Of a stretch of 64,000 nt of DNA, positions 27,201-35,073 are shown piece after piece. The notes below the pieces were generated by a model, which was given only the letters and a program-made list of their open reading frames with translations, made no database searches and was not told the DNA's origin. Position 1 is the stretch's first letter; each line of letters begins with the position of its first letter. The stretch is from Pseudomonadota bacterium (GTDB lineage: Bacteria > Pseudomonadota > Gammaproteobacteria > Xanthomonadales > Xanthomonadaceae). A program made the translations under genes and the position numbers. Location: the NCBI GenBank assembly GCA_021821195.1, contig JAKACT010000003.1:371380-435379 (forward strand), given 5' to 3'.

Positions 27201-29732
27201 ATGGCACTCATTGGCCTGAACGCGGTCGCCTTCGGTGGCTGCCTGCAATCCAAGGGATTGGAGGCGATCGCGAAGGCGTGCCTATCGGGACTCCGCCACC
27301 ACCAGGGAACGATCCTCCTGGATTGGACGACCGAGCGCGGGGAGTTCCGGTTCGTGCCCGATGCGCTGACCGCATCCCTATTGCTTAAATGGCACGACAC
27401 CCGCGCTAACGCCACGGGCGACCTAGACCTTCCGGCATTTCGGAAAGCCGCGAGTGCATTCCTTTCTCGGATCGATGCTCTGGGCGACGCGCCGTATGCA
27501 TGGCCCCCGTCCGCCACACGGGAAACACGCATGCGACTGGCGATCGGCGCCCTGCTCCGCCAATCCGTTCCAGGGGTCCTGATGGCGCATATGCTCGCGG
27601 TTCGGCGTAGCACTCCTGTGCCCATCAGTTGCCTGCAACGGGAGCTTGGATTCCGCCTCGATTCGCCCGCTGAACCAGCACGGCACGAAAGCGCCTTGCG
27701 CATCAAGGCGACCTGCTCTCGAAAGGACGGCGCAAGCGATGCCATCAAGGCGCTGCAAAAGCGCATTGGAAAAATTCGGGCGTCTGGCACGCTCGGTGGC
27801 AAGTCGAAGGGGACGCGGGGTGAGCGCCTTGCACGCTTGGAACAGGACATCGCGGAGATCGAGGCGTCGCTGACTGCGCTTGTGGAGCAACCCGATACCG
27901 CCGCGATCACCCACATGGTCATCGCCCGCCTGCGCCAGCTTTTGCGCAAAGGGGGACGACTCAAGCAAATCCTGGCCACATCGACGATCGCCGAATACAT
28001 GGCGCCTGTGCTCCGGTTTGCAGCCACCGAACTTGGCCGATCGATGCTGACGGCGGACCCGTCGGCGCTTGCCGCCGCATACCGCAACATCATCTTGTCC
28101 GGCGCCGCTTCGACAGCGAGTGTTCGTTATCGATCACTGGAAGATTTCCATTGCCTTGCGGTCGAACAGTTCGGAGTCGAGGATCTCGACTGGTCGGAAA
28201 TCGCCGAGGACGTTCCCGGAGTCATCGTCCGCGTTGACGCGAACCTGATACATCCCCACGAGGTCAACCTCGCTTTGGCGCTGATCGACGGATGCGCCAC
28301 AGTTCGCAGCGACATCCGCCTGCGGACCAAACTTGCGATCGCCATGATGGCCGATCTCGGCTTACGCTTTGGCGAAGCCTATCGCTTGCCACACCAGGAC
28401 ATCTCGCCAAGTCGTCGCTTTGCTTTCGTGCGCAACACCCGGGATGGCGAAGTGAAAACCGTCAATGGCGTGCGCATACTTCCCATTGGCGCACTCTGCA
28501 GCGATAGGACACGAAACCTCTTGGACGAGGCTATCGCACTGACGGATCCGGACGGAACGCTGCGCGGGGAAGCCGCCCTTTTCGGCGGTTTGCAGAATCC
28601 ACGTGACCTGATCCCCCGATCGCTCATCGCGCGGCTGGCCAACCAAGCGATACGTGCTGCCACTGGGGATCCCGCGACGCGATTGCACCACCTGCGGCAT
28701 GGGGCGGCGACCGCACTCCTCGACCGGATCGTGTTGCCGACAGATCGGAACCTGCAGCATGACCTGCTGACCGAGATCGTTGGCACGACGACTCGCACAC
28801 GGCGTGCCATGTGGTCGCTCGCCATGCTGATGGGACATGGCTCGGGCAGGACCACTGCAGTGTCCTATGTCCACCACCAGGAGCGCCGGGTGGCCGATGC
28901 CATGAATCGCGGGCTTCCCCGGCTCGGCGATTCACTCATCAGTCGGCTCATCGGACAGACCGCATCGGCGGTTCGATCCTACCGATCGCGCGGTAAGAGC
29001 GACGGCGAGATTCTCCTCCATCATATCCGGCACGCATTGGCCCGGACGCCGGAGCGTGCCGTGACCTGGGGGCTACAACAACCGAAGACGCCCCCGGTGC
29101 TGGATACCGGGTGGATAAAGACATACGAGCGCGACAGCCTCCCGCAGATCGACCATGCCCTTCGCCTGTATTTCCGGGGCGGCTTGGACGCGGCGGCAAC
29201 GGGGAATGTGACGGGGATCGCTGCATCGGACATTGAGCAGCTGGCGGTCACAGCGCAACGATTGGCAGCCGAGATGCGTTTGCCCGTGGATACGCAGGGG
29301 AACCCGGCCTGTTTTCTCGCTCCTCGCAGTCGGCTTGCAGCGGAAGGAAGTGCTGCGCAAGCCGTTGCGGCGATTGGCAGAAGCGACGAGGCCAAGCAGC
29401 TTGCCGCTGAAGCGATCAAAGCGTACGACCACGGTCGCTTCGCATGGTGCTGCCGCGACGGCCACACTCTCCGCAACATCCTCGCATGGCTCACGTTGGC
29501 GGGCGTCAGGAACCAGAACATCCTGGTGCGAGTCCCCGAGTCTCTCTGGGACGAAGCGAATGCCCTGCTCACGCGATCCACATCCGATGCACCCGCGACC
29601 CTTCCCGTCGAAGGCCGCGCGAAGCGGACGCGCGGACGCGATCGCTACATGATTTCAGTCGTGTCCAGTCGCGGGACGGATCTGAATCACGCAAGCTTTC
29701 TGCAGCTTGTTCGGTGGTCCGCAGCGCCTTAA
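24225..29732 (+). CDS. Giant tyrosine recombinase/integrase-like protein with two recombinase-like modules
   Basis: A 1835 aa protein. The C-terminal module has a full set of tyrosine-recombinase residues: Arg1381 (GLRFGEAYRL), the HxxR box (His1488-Arg1491, HHLRHG), His1538 (LMGHGSG) and the nucleophile Tyr1548 (SYVHH). Upstream, at about residues 600-820, a second, more divergent module reads CDKRESPRNEQRLVPL, then RHLGVRAG, then LLGHAEIGQTPYGW (His796, Tyr804), which also follows the integrase order. The first 100 residues are low-complexity and the true start is uncertain; AGGAA lies very close to the ATG at 24225. The neighbours are an att-like tRNA remnant upstream and a 247 aa unknown gene 60 bases downstream. 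Base composition is less GC-rich than the chromosomal genes before it, in line with transfer. It probably moves an island, but no matching att site is visible. Confidence 0.8.
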   Translation: MIHQAPPPTDPRQEASTSSDDAESLESAPSTSHSARVGHVQSGPDEDAKRGATGEHGWQVGGAIPLGHGPLPAVPAHEAPSPDGLKSPGHLARATQVLQSVLGEKGLPAGDAAVYEGLAGLARAVRAISSWIPDASEWQDLAAHLEAQAAAREQLLGAYSSGIAPGHQHPLYGDFGEFPLYSGLVAGRQIPESRAWASLAGLACWPHVEAVLHGKPPPPIPEVVVRGIYPLLRKAATSTSTHRWLEALFETADQPGSLLSAIDHLPQAERNKERAKGIRVLAEQFIAGMARLHVRQDVDEDDDDQAVSSSITTVELHPPVDSTTDGLAPSDRGHPDTFLAVDGLKDPAWIRARTIAAARDHNQLHLRWESLTEEEIDYVAAIYPTLLKDSATRDGAVGLALLAAVGLPLDRLARLRLAESVDDAAALSSTGSATIVRLEDRLVAMVAVAKPDNAATQDGAHYLQVASRFFLALPTSCAMALDEAGWLPGETITRRFPTLASDVRTLLAKLRAETGHRLTPGRLRDAVAKEIYTRTQDECLASLVYPATRIPVGAGRFYLSLTCQEAADLQFPALQRLFPGDVEQLRLPGEVAELYIGSELVVAPQAIAQAIDTLWKRLCLRVSTGRRSVANVANALNAHSMWMAALTRLVAFVRPVVDPLPRPGDFDPARGFAVVCDKRESPRNEQRLVPLANPLTEQVSRMRESHEAAARFFDRHAPDLASGLRSLYAEGTGCASIPALPILERIEDQWRFREFRPEDLAWPEFTWAANVGRHLGVRAGRQKNLSREIMSLLLGHAEIGQTPYGWDSVLTPEAVQEITQPLLDELASSYGIQLLPALSPHSLGTEKCAPKFLRAPIFGDSRPGRNAHRRLTDSEKSHIKKASLAPSVLTASTRDAALLAMKRELGDALRGSPAERKWLHSLAERYLRFHWRPQGDSSRNAGVKIPLEAETGPIQRAELLLADRGRRAREQLLRLIENFLADNPERHPESEWMALIGLNAVAFGGCLQSKGLEAIAKACLSGLRHHQGTILLDWTTERGEFRFVPDALTASLLLKWHDTRANATGDLDLPAFRKAASAFLSRIDALGDAPYAWPPSATRETRMRLAIGALLRQSVPGVLMAHMLAVRRSTPVPISCLQRELGFRLDSPAEPARHESALRIKATCSRKDGASDAIKALQKRIGKIRASGTLGGKSKGTRGERLARLEQDIAEIEASLTALVEQPDTAAITHMVIARLRQLLRKGGRLKQILATSTIAEYMAPVLRFAATELGRSMLTADPSALAAAYRNIILSGAASTASVRYRSLEDFHCLAVEQFGVEDLDWSEIAEDVPGVIVRVDANLIHPHEVNLALALIDGCATVRSDIRLRTKLAIAMMADLGLRFGEAYRLPHQDISPSRRFAFVRNTRDGEVKTVNGVRILPIGALCSDRTRNLLDEAIALTDPDGTLRGEAALFGGLQNPRDLIPRSLIARLANQAIRAATGDPATRLHHLRHGAATALLDRIVLPTDRNLQHDLLTEIVGTTTRTRRAMWSLAMLMGHGSGRTTAVSYVHHQERRVADAMNRGLPRLGDSLISRLIGQTASAVRSYRSRGKSDGEILLHHIRHALARTPERAVTWGLQQPKTPPVLDTGWIKTYERDSLPQIDHALRLYFRGGLDAAATGNVTGIAASDIEQLAVTAQRLAAEMRLPVDTQGNPACFLAPRSRLAAEGSAAQAVAAIGRSDEAKQLAAEAIKAYDHGRFAWCCRDGHTLRNILAWLTLAGVRNQNILVRVPESLWDEANALLTRSTSDAPATLPVEGRAKRTRGRDRYMISVVSSRGTDLNHASFLQLVRWSAAP

Positions 29733-29792
29733 GGGCGAACCATCCATATCCGGCACGGAAGCCACCACTCGAAAACAACGCGGAAGTTGACG

Positions 29793-30536
29793 ATGCCCAT
29801 CCTCAAAATCGAACTGACTCGCTTAGCGGCGAACTTCCAACACCCAACCTCGATGCGAAATGCCGCGCGGACCATAGACGAAACGGTCACCGCTACCGTA
29901 CTCATGGCAGGCTTCCTTGCAAAACAAGGGCGCCCAGCGAAGGAGGCACTCGAGCGGGCAACGACGCTGGATTTTGGGGCGCGGTATGTCGGCGCTTCAC
30001 TTGCTTCGCGAACAATCATTGATGGCACGTTGGCCCACGGAACGATCAAAGCCTTGGCCAAAATCGAGACCTCAACGAGTGCCGAGGCGCTTGAGCGGAT
30101 CCAGGGCTCCGATCCGGTCCGCCGCTACCTAGCTAAGATCAACCGAGCGCTGGAAGGCGGCAATTACACCTGCAGGTTTTCCTTTACTGATTCATCTTTC
30201 ACATTGGCGGAATTGGGCTTGGCGGCCAATGCAAGCTTCGACATCCCTTGGTCGGGGGATGTCGTGCTGGAGCCGAACCACTGGAACACAGCGTCCGCAC
30301 TCGTAACCGGCTCCGGCATGGGGATGAAATTTATCACCCTGAACATGGCGCATGATCTCGGCACTTACTTTGAACTTATGAAGGCGACTCCAAAGGCACT
30401 CCGTTTTCGGGGCCGTGGGTACCGGAACAGACAAGCGCTGCGTGTCATTGCAGAAACAACGCCCCTGCCCGTGGATCCAGCAGAAGCCCTTGGCGAACTG
30501 TCGCTTGCATGGCAGTCAGCGCGCCTCGATAACTGA
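29793..30536 (+). CDS. Hypothetical protein downstream of the giant recombinase
   Basis: A 247 aa soluble protein of unrecognised family (MPILKIELTRLAANFQ...). It has no signal peptide, membrane segment or metal motif that I can identify; a mid-section reads FTLAELGLAANASFDIPWSG. The ATG at 29793 has GGAAG 7 bases upstream; a TTG two codons earlier is the alternative. Only 60 bases separate it from the recombinase, so it is probably co-transcribed and may act as an accessory factor of the same mobile unit. It ends 28 bases before the IS1595 end. Confidence 0.65.
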   Translation: MPILKIELTRLAANFQHPTSMRNAARTIDETVTATVLMAGFLAKQGRPAKEALERATTLDFGARYVGASLASRTIIDGTLAHGTIKALAKIETSTSAEALERIQGSDPVRRYLAKINRALEGGNYTCRFSFTDSSFTLAELGLAANASFDIPWSGDVVLEPNHWNTASALVTGSGMGMKFITLNMAHDLGTYFELMKATPKALRFRGRGYRNRQALRVIAETTPLPVDPAEALGELSLAWQSARLDN

Positions 30537-30584
30537 CACTGGTGTTGGCTACTGCTTATCTCGGGACCTGATTAGCCCCGACTC

Positions 30585-30751
30585 TCAGCCATGAAAGTTG
30601 CTCGCAATCCGCAGACGCGGCTCCGGACATGGTTTGCACCGCATCATCGCGGTCGCAAGTCGCGGCAGCGTCTCGCGCAGGCGGAACCGGCGGTTGAAAC
30701 GGTACGCCGCTTCGGCCAGGTAGCGCCGCGCATACTTGGCTTGTTTGACGG
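30585..30751 (-). pseudogene. IS1595-family transposase, C-terminal part (interrupted)
   Basis: The minus strand reads AVKQAKYARRYLAEAAYRF, then NRRFRLRETLPRL, ending at a stop after SNFHG. This is the missing C-terminus of the transposase at 33194-33993. The joint residues AV appear on both sides because the target ACGG was duplicated. Confidence 0.88.
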
Positions 30752-30854
30752 CGACGTCCCCCCGGTTTTGAGTAGCACCGCGATCTGGAGTTGGACCGAC
30801 CAGCCTTTCGTAGACATCCGGACGCCATAATTCATGGCAATGACCGAGGTGTTT

Positions 30855-31136
30855 ATGGGCAACAGCAAGCAGTACACGGATGAGTTCCGGGCCGAGGCGG
30901 TGAAGCAGGTGATCGAGCGCGGCTTCACGGTGGTGGACGTCGCCGCCCGGATCGGGATCCCCAAGCACACGCTGTATGGCTGGGTGCAGGTGGCGAGGAA
31001 GATGGCGCCGGCATCGGGCGCTTCAGCAGCGCCGAGCGACTCGGCCGAGATCCGCCGGCTCAAGGCCGAGCTGCGGCGTGTGACCGAGGAGCGCGACATC
31101 CTAAAAAAAGCCGCCGCGTACTTTGCCAAGGGGTAA
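30855..31136 (+). CDS. IS3-family transposase OrfA (inner element)
   Basis: A 93 aa DNA-binding subunit with an HTH (FTVVDVAARIGIPKHTLYGWV) and a C-terminal leucine-zipper-like stretch (IRRLKAELRRVTEERDILKKAAAYFAKG). A heptanucleotide A run followed by G at 31103-31110 is a classic -1 frameshift site that would join it to OrfB to make the OrfAB transposase. The ATG at 30855 gives the conserved start; an ATG 21 bases earlier is possible. Confidence 0.88.
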   Translation: MGNSKQYTDEFRAEAVKQVIERGFTVVDVAARIGIPKHTLYGWVQVARKMAPASGASAAPSDSAEIRRLKAELRRVTEERDILKKAAAYFAKG

Positions 31137-31153
31137 GGGCGAAGTACGCGTTC

Positions 31154-32005
31154 ATGCGCGCGCACATCCGCGAGTTCCGCCTGGTCGCGATGTGCCGGGT
31201 GCTGGGCGTGCACCGCAGCGGCTACTACGCCTGGTTGCGCCAAGGCACCAGTGCCCGCGAGCGGGACGATCAGCGCCTGCTGGGGCTGATCAGGCACCAC
31301 TGGCTGGCCAGCGGCGCGGTGTATGGCTATCGCAAGATCACCTTGGACCTGCGGGAAGCCGGCGAGCATTGCAGCCGGCACCGCGTCCGGCGGCTGATGA
31401 AGGCCGAGGGCCTGCGGGCGCAGGTGGGCTATGGCGGCAAGCCGCGCCACCGCGGCGGCCCGGTCGGTGCCGTGGCGAACGTGCTCAACCGGGACTTCAC
31501 GCCGCACGCCCCGAACAAGGTCTGGGTCACGGACATCACCTACATCCGCACCTACGAGGGCTGGCTGTTCCTGGCCGCAGTGATGGACTTGTACTCGCGC
31601 CAGATCGTCGGGTGGGCAACGGCGTCCACGATGACCAGCGACCTGGTGCTGCAGGCGCTGATGGCGGCGGCATGGCGACGCAAGCCCGGCCCGGGCGTGC
31701 TGGTCCACTCCGACCAGGGCTGCCAGTTCACCAGCAACGACTGGCAGTCGTTCCTGAAGGCACACCGGATGGTGCCGAGCATGAGCCGGCGCGGGAACTG
31801 CCACGACAACGCCGTGGCCGAGAGTTTCTTCAGCGTCCTGAAGAAGGAGCGGATCAAGCGGCGGATCTACCCGACGCGAGCCACTGCTGCTTCGGACGTG
31901 TTCGACTACATCGAGATGTTCTACAACCCGATTCGCCGGCATGGTTCCGCTGGCGGCATGTCACCGGTAGAGTTCGAAAAGCGCTACGCGCAGAGCGGCG
32001 ACTGA
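31154..32005 (+). CDS. IS3-family transposase OrfB (inner element), DDE catalytic domain
   Basis: A 283 aa protein. The catalytic triad sits in WVTDITYI, VHSDQGCQF and the Glu of NAVAESFFSVLKKE. The N-terminal helical region (GVHRSGYYAWL) is typical. It is expressed mainly as a frameshifted fusion with OrfA. The frame is intact, so this copy may be active. Confidence 0.9.
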   Translation: MRAHIREFRLVAMCRVLGVHRSGYYAWLRQGTSARERDDQRLLGLIRHHWLASGAVYGYRKITLDLREAGEHCSRHRVRRLMKAEGLRAQVGYGGKPRHRGGPVGAVANVLNRDFTPHAPNKVWVTDITYIRTYEGWLFLAAVMDLYSRQIVGWATASTMTSDLVLQALMAAAWRRKPGPGVLVHSDQGCQFTSNDWQSFLKAHRMVPSMSRRGNCHDNAVAESFFSVLKKERIKRRIYPTRATAASDVFDYIEMFYNPIRRHGSAGGMSPVEFEKRYAQSGD

Positions 32006-32061
32006 GTGTCTATGGAACTCTGGTCGGTCCAAGTCCAATCCCCATCCGAAGGAGATTGGAC

Positions 32062-32325
32062 GTGAAGAAGCGTTTTACCGAAGAACAGATCATCGGCTTC
32101 CTGCGTGAGGCCGAGGCCGGCTTGCCGGTCAAGGACCTGTGCCGCCGGCACGGCTTCAGCGAAGCCTCGTATTACCTGTGGCGCAGCAAGTTCGGTGGCA
32201 TGAGCGTGCCCGACGCCAAGCGGCTGAAGGAGCTGGAGGCGGAGAACACCCGGCTGAAGAAGCTGCTGGCCGAGCAGATGTTCGAGAACGACGTGATCAA
32301 GGACGCCCTGCGAAAAAAGTGGTGA
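32062..32325 (+). CDS. IS3-family (IS407 group) transposase OrfA
   Basis: An 87 aa protein from a GTG at 32062 with AAGGAG about 10 bases upstream. An HTH (VKDLCRRHGFSEASYYLWRSKFG) is followed by a leucine-rich coiled coil (LKELEAENTRLKKLLAEQMFEN). An A run then G at 32313-32319 near its end is a -1 frameshift site into OrfB, whose frame overlaps by 4 bases. Confidence 0.88.
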   Translation: MKKRFTEEQIIGFLREAEAGLPVKDLCRRHGFSEASYYLWRSKFGGMSVPDAKRLKELEAENTRLKKLLAEQMFENDVIKDALRKKW

Positions 32326-33161
32326 CCGCACCAGCTCGACGCGAGCTGGTGCGGCATCTGGTGGACAAGGGGCTGAGCGAGCGGCGATCGCTGGCGGTGG
32401 TGCGCATGAGCGCCAGCGCCTACCGCTATGCACCGCGTCCGGACCGCAACATTGAGTTGCGGGCGCGGATCCTGGCGCTGGCGCAGCGGCACAAGCGCTA
32501 CGGCGTCGGGATGATCCACCTCAAGCTCAGGCAAGCAGGGCTGCTCGTGAACTACAAGCGCGTTGAACGGCTGTACCAGGAAGCGAAGCTGCAGGTGCGT
32601 CGCCGCAAGCGCAAGAAGGTGTTGCCGGGCGAGCGCCAACCGCTGATCCGGCCGCTGGCGGCCAATCAGGTGTGGTCGATGGACTTCGTGTTCGACCGCA
32701 CCGCCGAAGGTCGGGTCATCAAGTGCCTGACGATCGTCGACGACGCCACCCACGAGGCCATCGCGATTGAGGTCGAGCGCGCGATCTCCGGACTGAACGT
32801 GACGCGCGTGCTCGACCGTCTGGCACTCGCCCGCGGCCTGCCGCAGGTAATCCGCACCGACAACGGCAAGGAGTTCTGCGGCAAGGCCATGGTCACTTGG
32901 GCACACGAACGTGGAGTGCAACTGCGTCTGATCCAACCCGGCAAGCCGAACCAGAACGCCTACGTCGAATCCTTCAACGGCCGCTTGCGCGACGAGTGCC
33001 TCAACGAACACTGGTTCCCCCACCTGCTGCACGCCCGGACCGTCATCGAAACCTGGCGCCGGGAATACAACGAGGAGCGGCCGAAGAAGGCATTGGGCGG
33101 ACTGACACCGAGCGCCTACGCAAAGCAACTGGCATCCACTACCATCAACCCCGGACTCTAA
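32322..33161 (+). CDS. IS3-family (IS407 group) transposase OrfB
   Basis: A 279 aa integrase-fold protein with the DDE residues in WSMDFVFD, IRTDNGKEF and NAYVESFNGRLRDE. The C-terminus (YNEERPKKALGGLTPSAYA) is typical of the IS407/IS2-like group. The gene is intact, although the left end of its element carries another IS, which may block or alter transposition. Confidence 0.9.
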   Translation: MTAPARRELVRHLVDKGLSERRSLAVVRMSASAYRYAPRPDRNIELRARILALAQRHKRYGVGMIHLKLRQAGLLVNYKRVERLYQEAKLQVRRRKRKKVLPGERQPLIRPLAANQVWSMDFVFDRTAEGRVIKCLTIVDDATHEAIAIEVERAISGLNVTRVLDRLALARGLPQVIRTDNGKEFCGKAMVTWAHERGVQLRLIQPGKPNQNAYVESFNGRLRDECLNEHWFPHLLHARTVIETWRREYNEERPKKALGGLTPSAYAKQLASTTINPGL

Positions 33162-33193
33162 ATCGCCCCGCTACTGAAAGCGGGGGGACGTCG

Positions 33194-33993
33194 ACGGCAT
33201 GGTAGGTGCCACTGATCGCCCGCTTGAGGTTGCCCAGGACGACGTTGACCCATCGCGCTCCAGCCACTTCGGTGGCGGCGCGGCCACCGCCGGTGTCGAG
33301 CGTTATGTGGGCGTGGCCGGCGTCTTCGAGCCGGCGGAAGCAAGCCAAGCCGTCACTGTAGACCTCGCACTCAGGTGCCAGGCGGCGCGTGATCCAGTCG
33401 TTGAGTGAGGCGTTGTCGAAGCTGCGGACCAGCTCGATCACTGCGAAGGTCGGGCGTTCGAGGTGTTCGTCCGTCTGCACTGCGATCACGAACGCCTGCT
33501 TGTTCTCCGACCCGCGCCCGGGCTTGCCGCCGTTGCGCTCGCCGCCCAAATAGGCGTCGTCAAGCTGCACGAAACCCTGGAGTTTTCTGGAATCCTCCCG
33601 CTCGGTCATGGCCTGCATGACCTTGTGCTTCAGGCGCCAGGCGGTCTTGTAGTTCACGCCCAGGTGGCGCATCAGTTCCAGCGCAGCCAAGTTGGTCTTG
33701 GTCGAGGTCAGCAGGTGCATCGCCAGCATCCAGGTGCGCAGCGGCAGTTTGGTGCCTTCGAACAGGGTGCCCGCCGTCAAGGTCGTCTGATGCCGGCAAG
33801 CGCGGCACTGGTAGTAGATCGCATCGCCGCGCCTGAAGCGCGAACGCGCGCGTCCGGCACAGGCCGGACAGCGGAAACCTTCAGGCCAGCGCCACTTGTA
33901 CAAGGCCCGGTAACACTTTGCTTCGGTGCCGTAGCGGTGGATGAACTCGCTCATCGAAAGGCCGGGTTGGAACTGCACGCGGTTGATGCCCAT
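33194..33993 (-). pseudogene. IS1595-family transposase, N-terminal part (interrupted)
   Basis: This half starts at an ATG (33993). It holds the zinc-ribbon (CPACAGRARSRF... CRACRHQTT) and the start of the DDE-like catalytic domain (VQLDDAYLGGERNGG, YSDGLACFRRL). It runs to SGTYHAV, after which it reads into the IS407-type end and off-frame sequence. The remaining residues lie at 30585-30751. The broken gene cannot make an active transposase unless the insertion is removed. Confidence 0.88.
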
Positions 33994-34255
33994 GGCGCCG
34001 CCTCGTTGGCTTCAAGTGGCACCATGCTGTGCCGCAGGCGGCGTAAATCCTGCGACTCGCGGCTGAGGGTCGGGGCTAATCAGGTCTGTGGATGGCGCGC
34101 CGGCAATTGCTGCCGGCGGCGGGATCAGTGCGCCTGTAAGGCGGGGAAACCCGCCGGAAAACGCCGGAAACGGCGCGTAAAGGCGGTGACGAAGCAAAAA
34201 AGCTGCTCTGTGGCCCAGGATTGAAGCCTCAGGGTGTGTTGATCAGACCTTCCCT

Positions 34256-34299
34256 AGACTGAACTTCTCGACCCTGCCGCGAGCCAAGTTGGACACCCG
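34256..34299 (-). repeat. Relic of a second HigA-type antitoxin gene
   Basis: These 44 bases match 35177-35220 inside the XRE antitoxin gene with 4 mismatches. On the minus strand they encode RVSNLARGRVEKFSL, the end of an HTH domain. Nothing else of the gene remains, and the GNAT toxin gene starts its stop region right beside it. This suggests a former tandem or duplicated toxin-antitoxin locus trimmed by recombination near the IS nest. Confidence 0.7.
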
Positions 34300-34305
34300 A
34301 TCAGA

Positions 34306-34800
34306 CTACGAAGTCCCCAGTGGGAGATAGAGCGTCGTGGCGTTCTCGGACGTTTCGCGGAACCCGTAGGCACGATAGAACTTGGCGGCCTTTTCATGCA
34401 GGGCATCGACCAACAGCACACGCACCCCCAATTGTTCCCGCAAGCTCAGGCAACGGGCCACCGCATGCCCCAGCAGATAGTCTCCAAGCCCCTTCCCTTG
34501 CTCGGCGGCCGTGACAGCCAGGCGACCCATGCGGATCGCGGGCACGGGGTAACCCGGAAGGCGTTTGCGATCCCGCTCCTGCAACTCCATCAGCAGGAGC
34601 TGGGCTGCTGACAGGGTGTAATAGCCGAGGATGCGACCAGAAGCTGCCGCTTCCACCAGGACATGGGTCGTGCTGATGCCATCCCGGTGGTGCTGCGCCG
34701 CCTGTTGGCGCAGATAGTTATCCAGCACAGGCTCGCCACATGCGAACCCGGCACGATCATGTCGCTTGGGCTGCAGCTGTTCGACCAATAGCACTGTCAA
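34306..34800 (-). CDS. GNAT-family acetyltransferase toxin (TacT-like)
   Basis: A 164 aa GNAT acetyltransferase. By family it would acetylate aminoacyl-tRNA and stop translation. Family landmarks are CGEPVLDNYLRQQAAQHH near the start, the acetyl-CoA loop MGRLAVTAAEQGKGLGDYLL (Q/RxxGxG/A) and the C-terminal AAKFYRAYGF with the conserved Tyr. The start codon appears to be TTG at 34800, overlapping the antitoxin stop (TTGA), with GTG at 34794 as the alternative. It is paired with a DUF1778 antitoxin in the usual antitoxin-toxin order. Confidence 0.88.
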   Translation of the reverse strand: MTVLLVEQLQPKRHDRAGFACGEPVLDNYLRQQAAQHHRDGISTTHVLVEAAASGRILGYYTLSAAQLLLMELQERDRKRLPGYPVPAIRMGRLAVTAAEQGKGLGDYLLGHAVARCLSLREQLGVRVLLVDALHEKAAKFYRAYGFRETSENATTLYLPLGTS

Positions 34801-35060
34801 CTCTGTGCAACGCGGGCGAGCGCCTTCTTCAACTTGGCATTGGGCTGGAAGGGCGCATCGAGCGCTTTCAGAAAGCGCTTGGACTCCTCCACCGACAAGG
34901 TCACGGTCAACTCCGCCGCCATGACACTCTCCGCCTCGCGCATGACCGCATTGCGCACGAAGGCCGAAAGCGGCACGCCGCGCAGATCCGCGGCACGGGA
35001 AATCCGCGCCTTGTCGGCGGGATTCAAGCGCAGGTCGAGACGGGCGGCAGCAGTGGTCAT
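34797..35060 (-). CDS. DUF1778-family antitoxin (TacA-like)
   Basis: An 87 aa ribbon-helix-helix antitoxin: RLDLRLNPADKARISRAADLRGVPLSAFVRNAVMREAE is the DNA-binding part. The C-terminal half (FLKALDAPFQPNAKLKKAL) is the toxin-neutralising segment of the family. It overlaps the GNAT toxin by 4 bases. A perfect palindrome at 35074-35096, 13 bases upstream of the start, is the likely autoregulatory operator. Confidence 0.88.
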   Translation of the reverse strand: MTTAAARLDLRLNPADKARISRAADLRGVPLSAFVRNAVMREAESVMAAELTVTLSVEESKRFLKALDAPFQPNAKLKKALARVAQS

Positions 35061-35073
35061 GGCTAACTCCTAG

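Larger units (their letters stand above)
30792..32031 (+). mobile_element. IS3-family element, innermost of three nested insertions
   Basis: A 1240-base element. The inverted repeats start TGGACCGACCAG and share TAGACA further in, at 30792 and 32031. A 3-base duplication AGT flanks it (30789-30791 and 32032-32034), as usual for IS3. It is inserted 40 bases inside the left end of the IS407-type element. An almost identical right end occurs in inverted orientation at 63874-64000. Confidence 0.9.
30752..33193 (+). mobile_element. IS3-family element, IS407-like group, itself split by another IS
   Basis: The middle layer of the nest. The ends are inverted repeats that begin CGACGTCCCCCCG at 30752 and match the right end at 33193. 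They extend, with mismatches, over about 40 bases to GAGTCC. A 4-base duplication ACGG flanks it (30748-30751 and 33194-33197), the size usual for the IS407 group, and it lies inside the IS1595 transposase gene. Removing the inner element and one copy of its 3-base duplication leaves about 1.2 kb, a normal length. Its transposase genes are intact; its left end is separated from them by the inner IS. Confidence 0.88.
30565..34086 (-). mobile_element. IS1595-family element (ISPna2-like), split by a nested insertion
   Basis: The outermost layer of a three-level nest. The ends are inverted repeats of about 26 bases starting GACCTGATTAGCCCCGAC and continuing to CTCAGCC, at 30565 and ending at 34086. 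Its transposase gene, on the minus strand, is cut in two by the IS407-type element at 30752-33193. Without the insertion the element is about 1.08 kb. The expected 8-base target duplication is not seen: the left flank reads TATCTCGG and the right flank TGTGGATG. One flank has therefore been lost or rearranged since insertion. Confidence 0.85.

Noticed and set aside
34229..34250. TCAGGGTGTGTTGATCAGACCT resembling a second IS1595-type end
   Set aside because: Only loosely similar to the ends of the IS1595 element at 30565 and 34086 and no transposase lies next to it; it could be chance.
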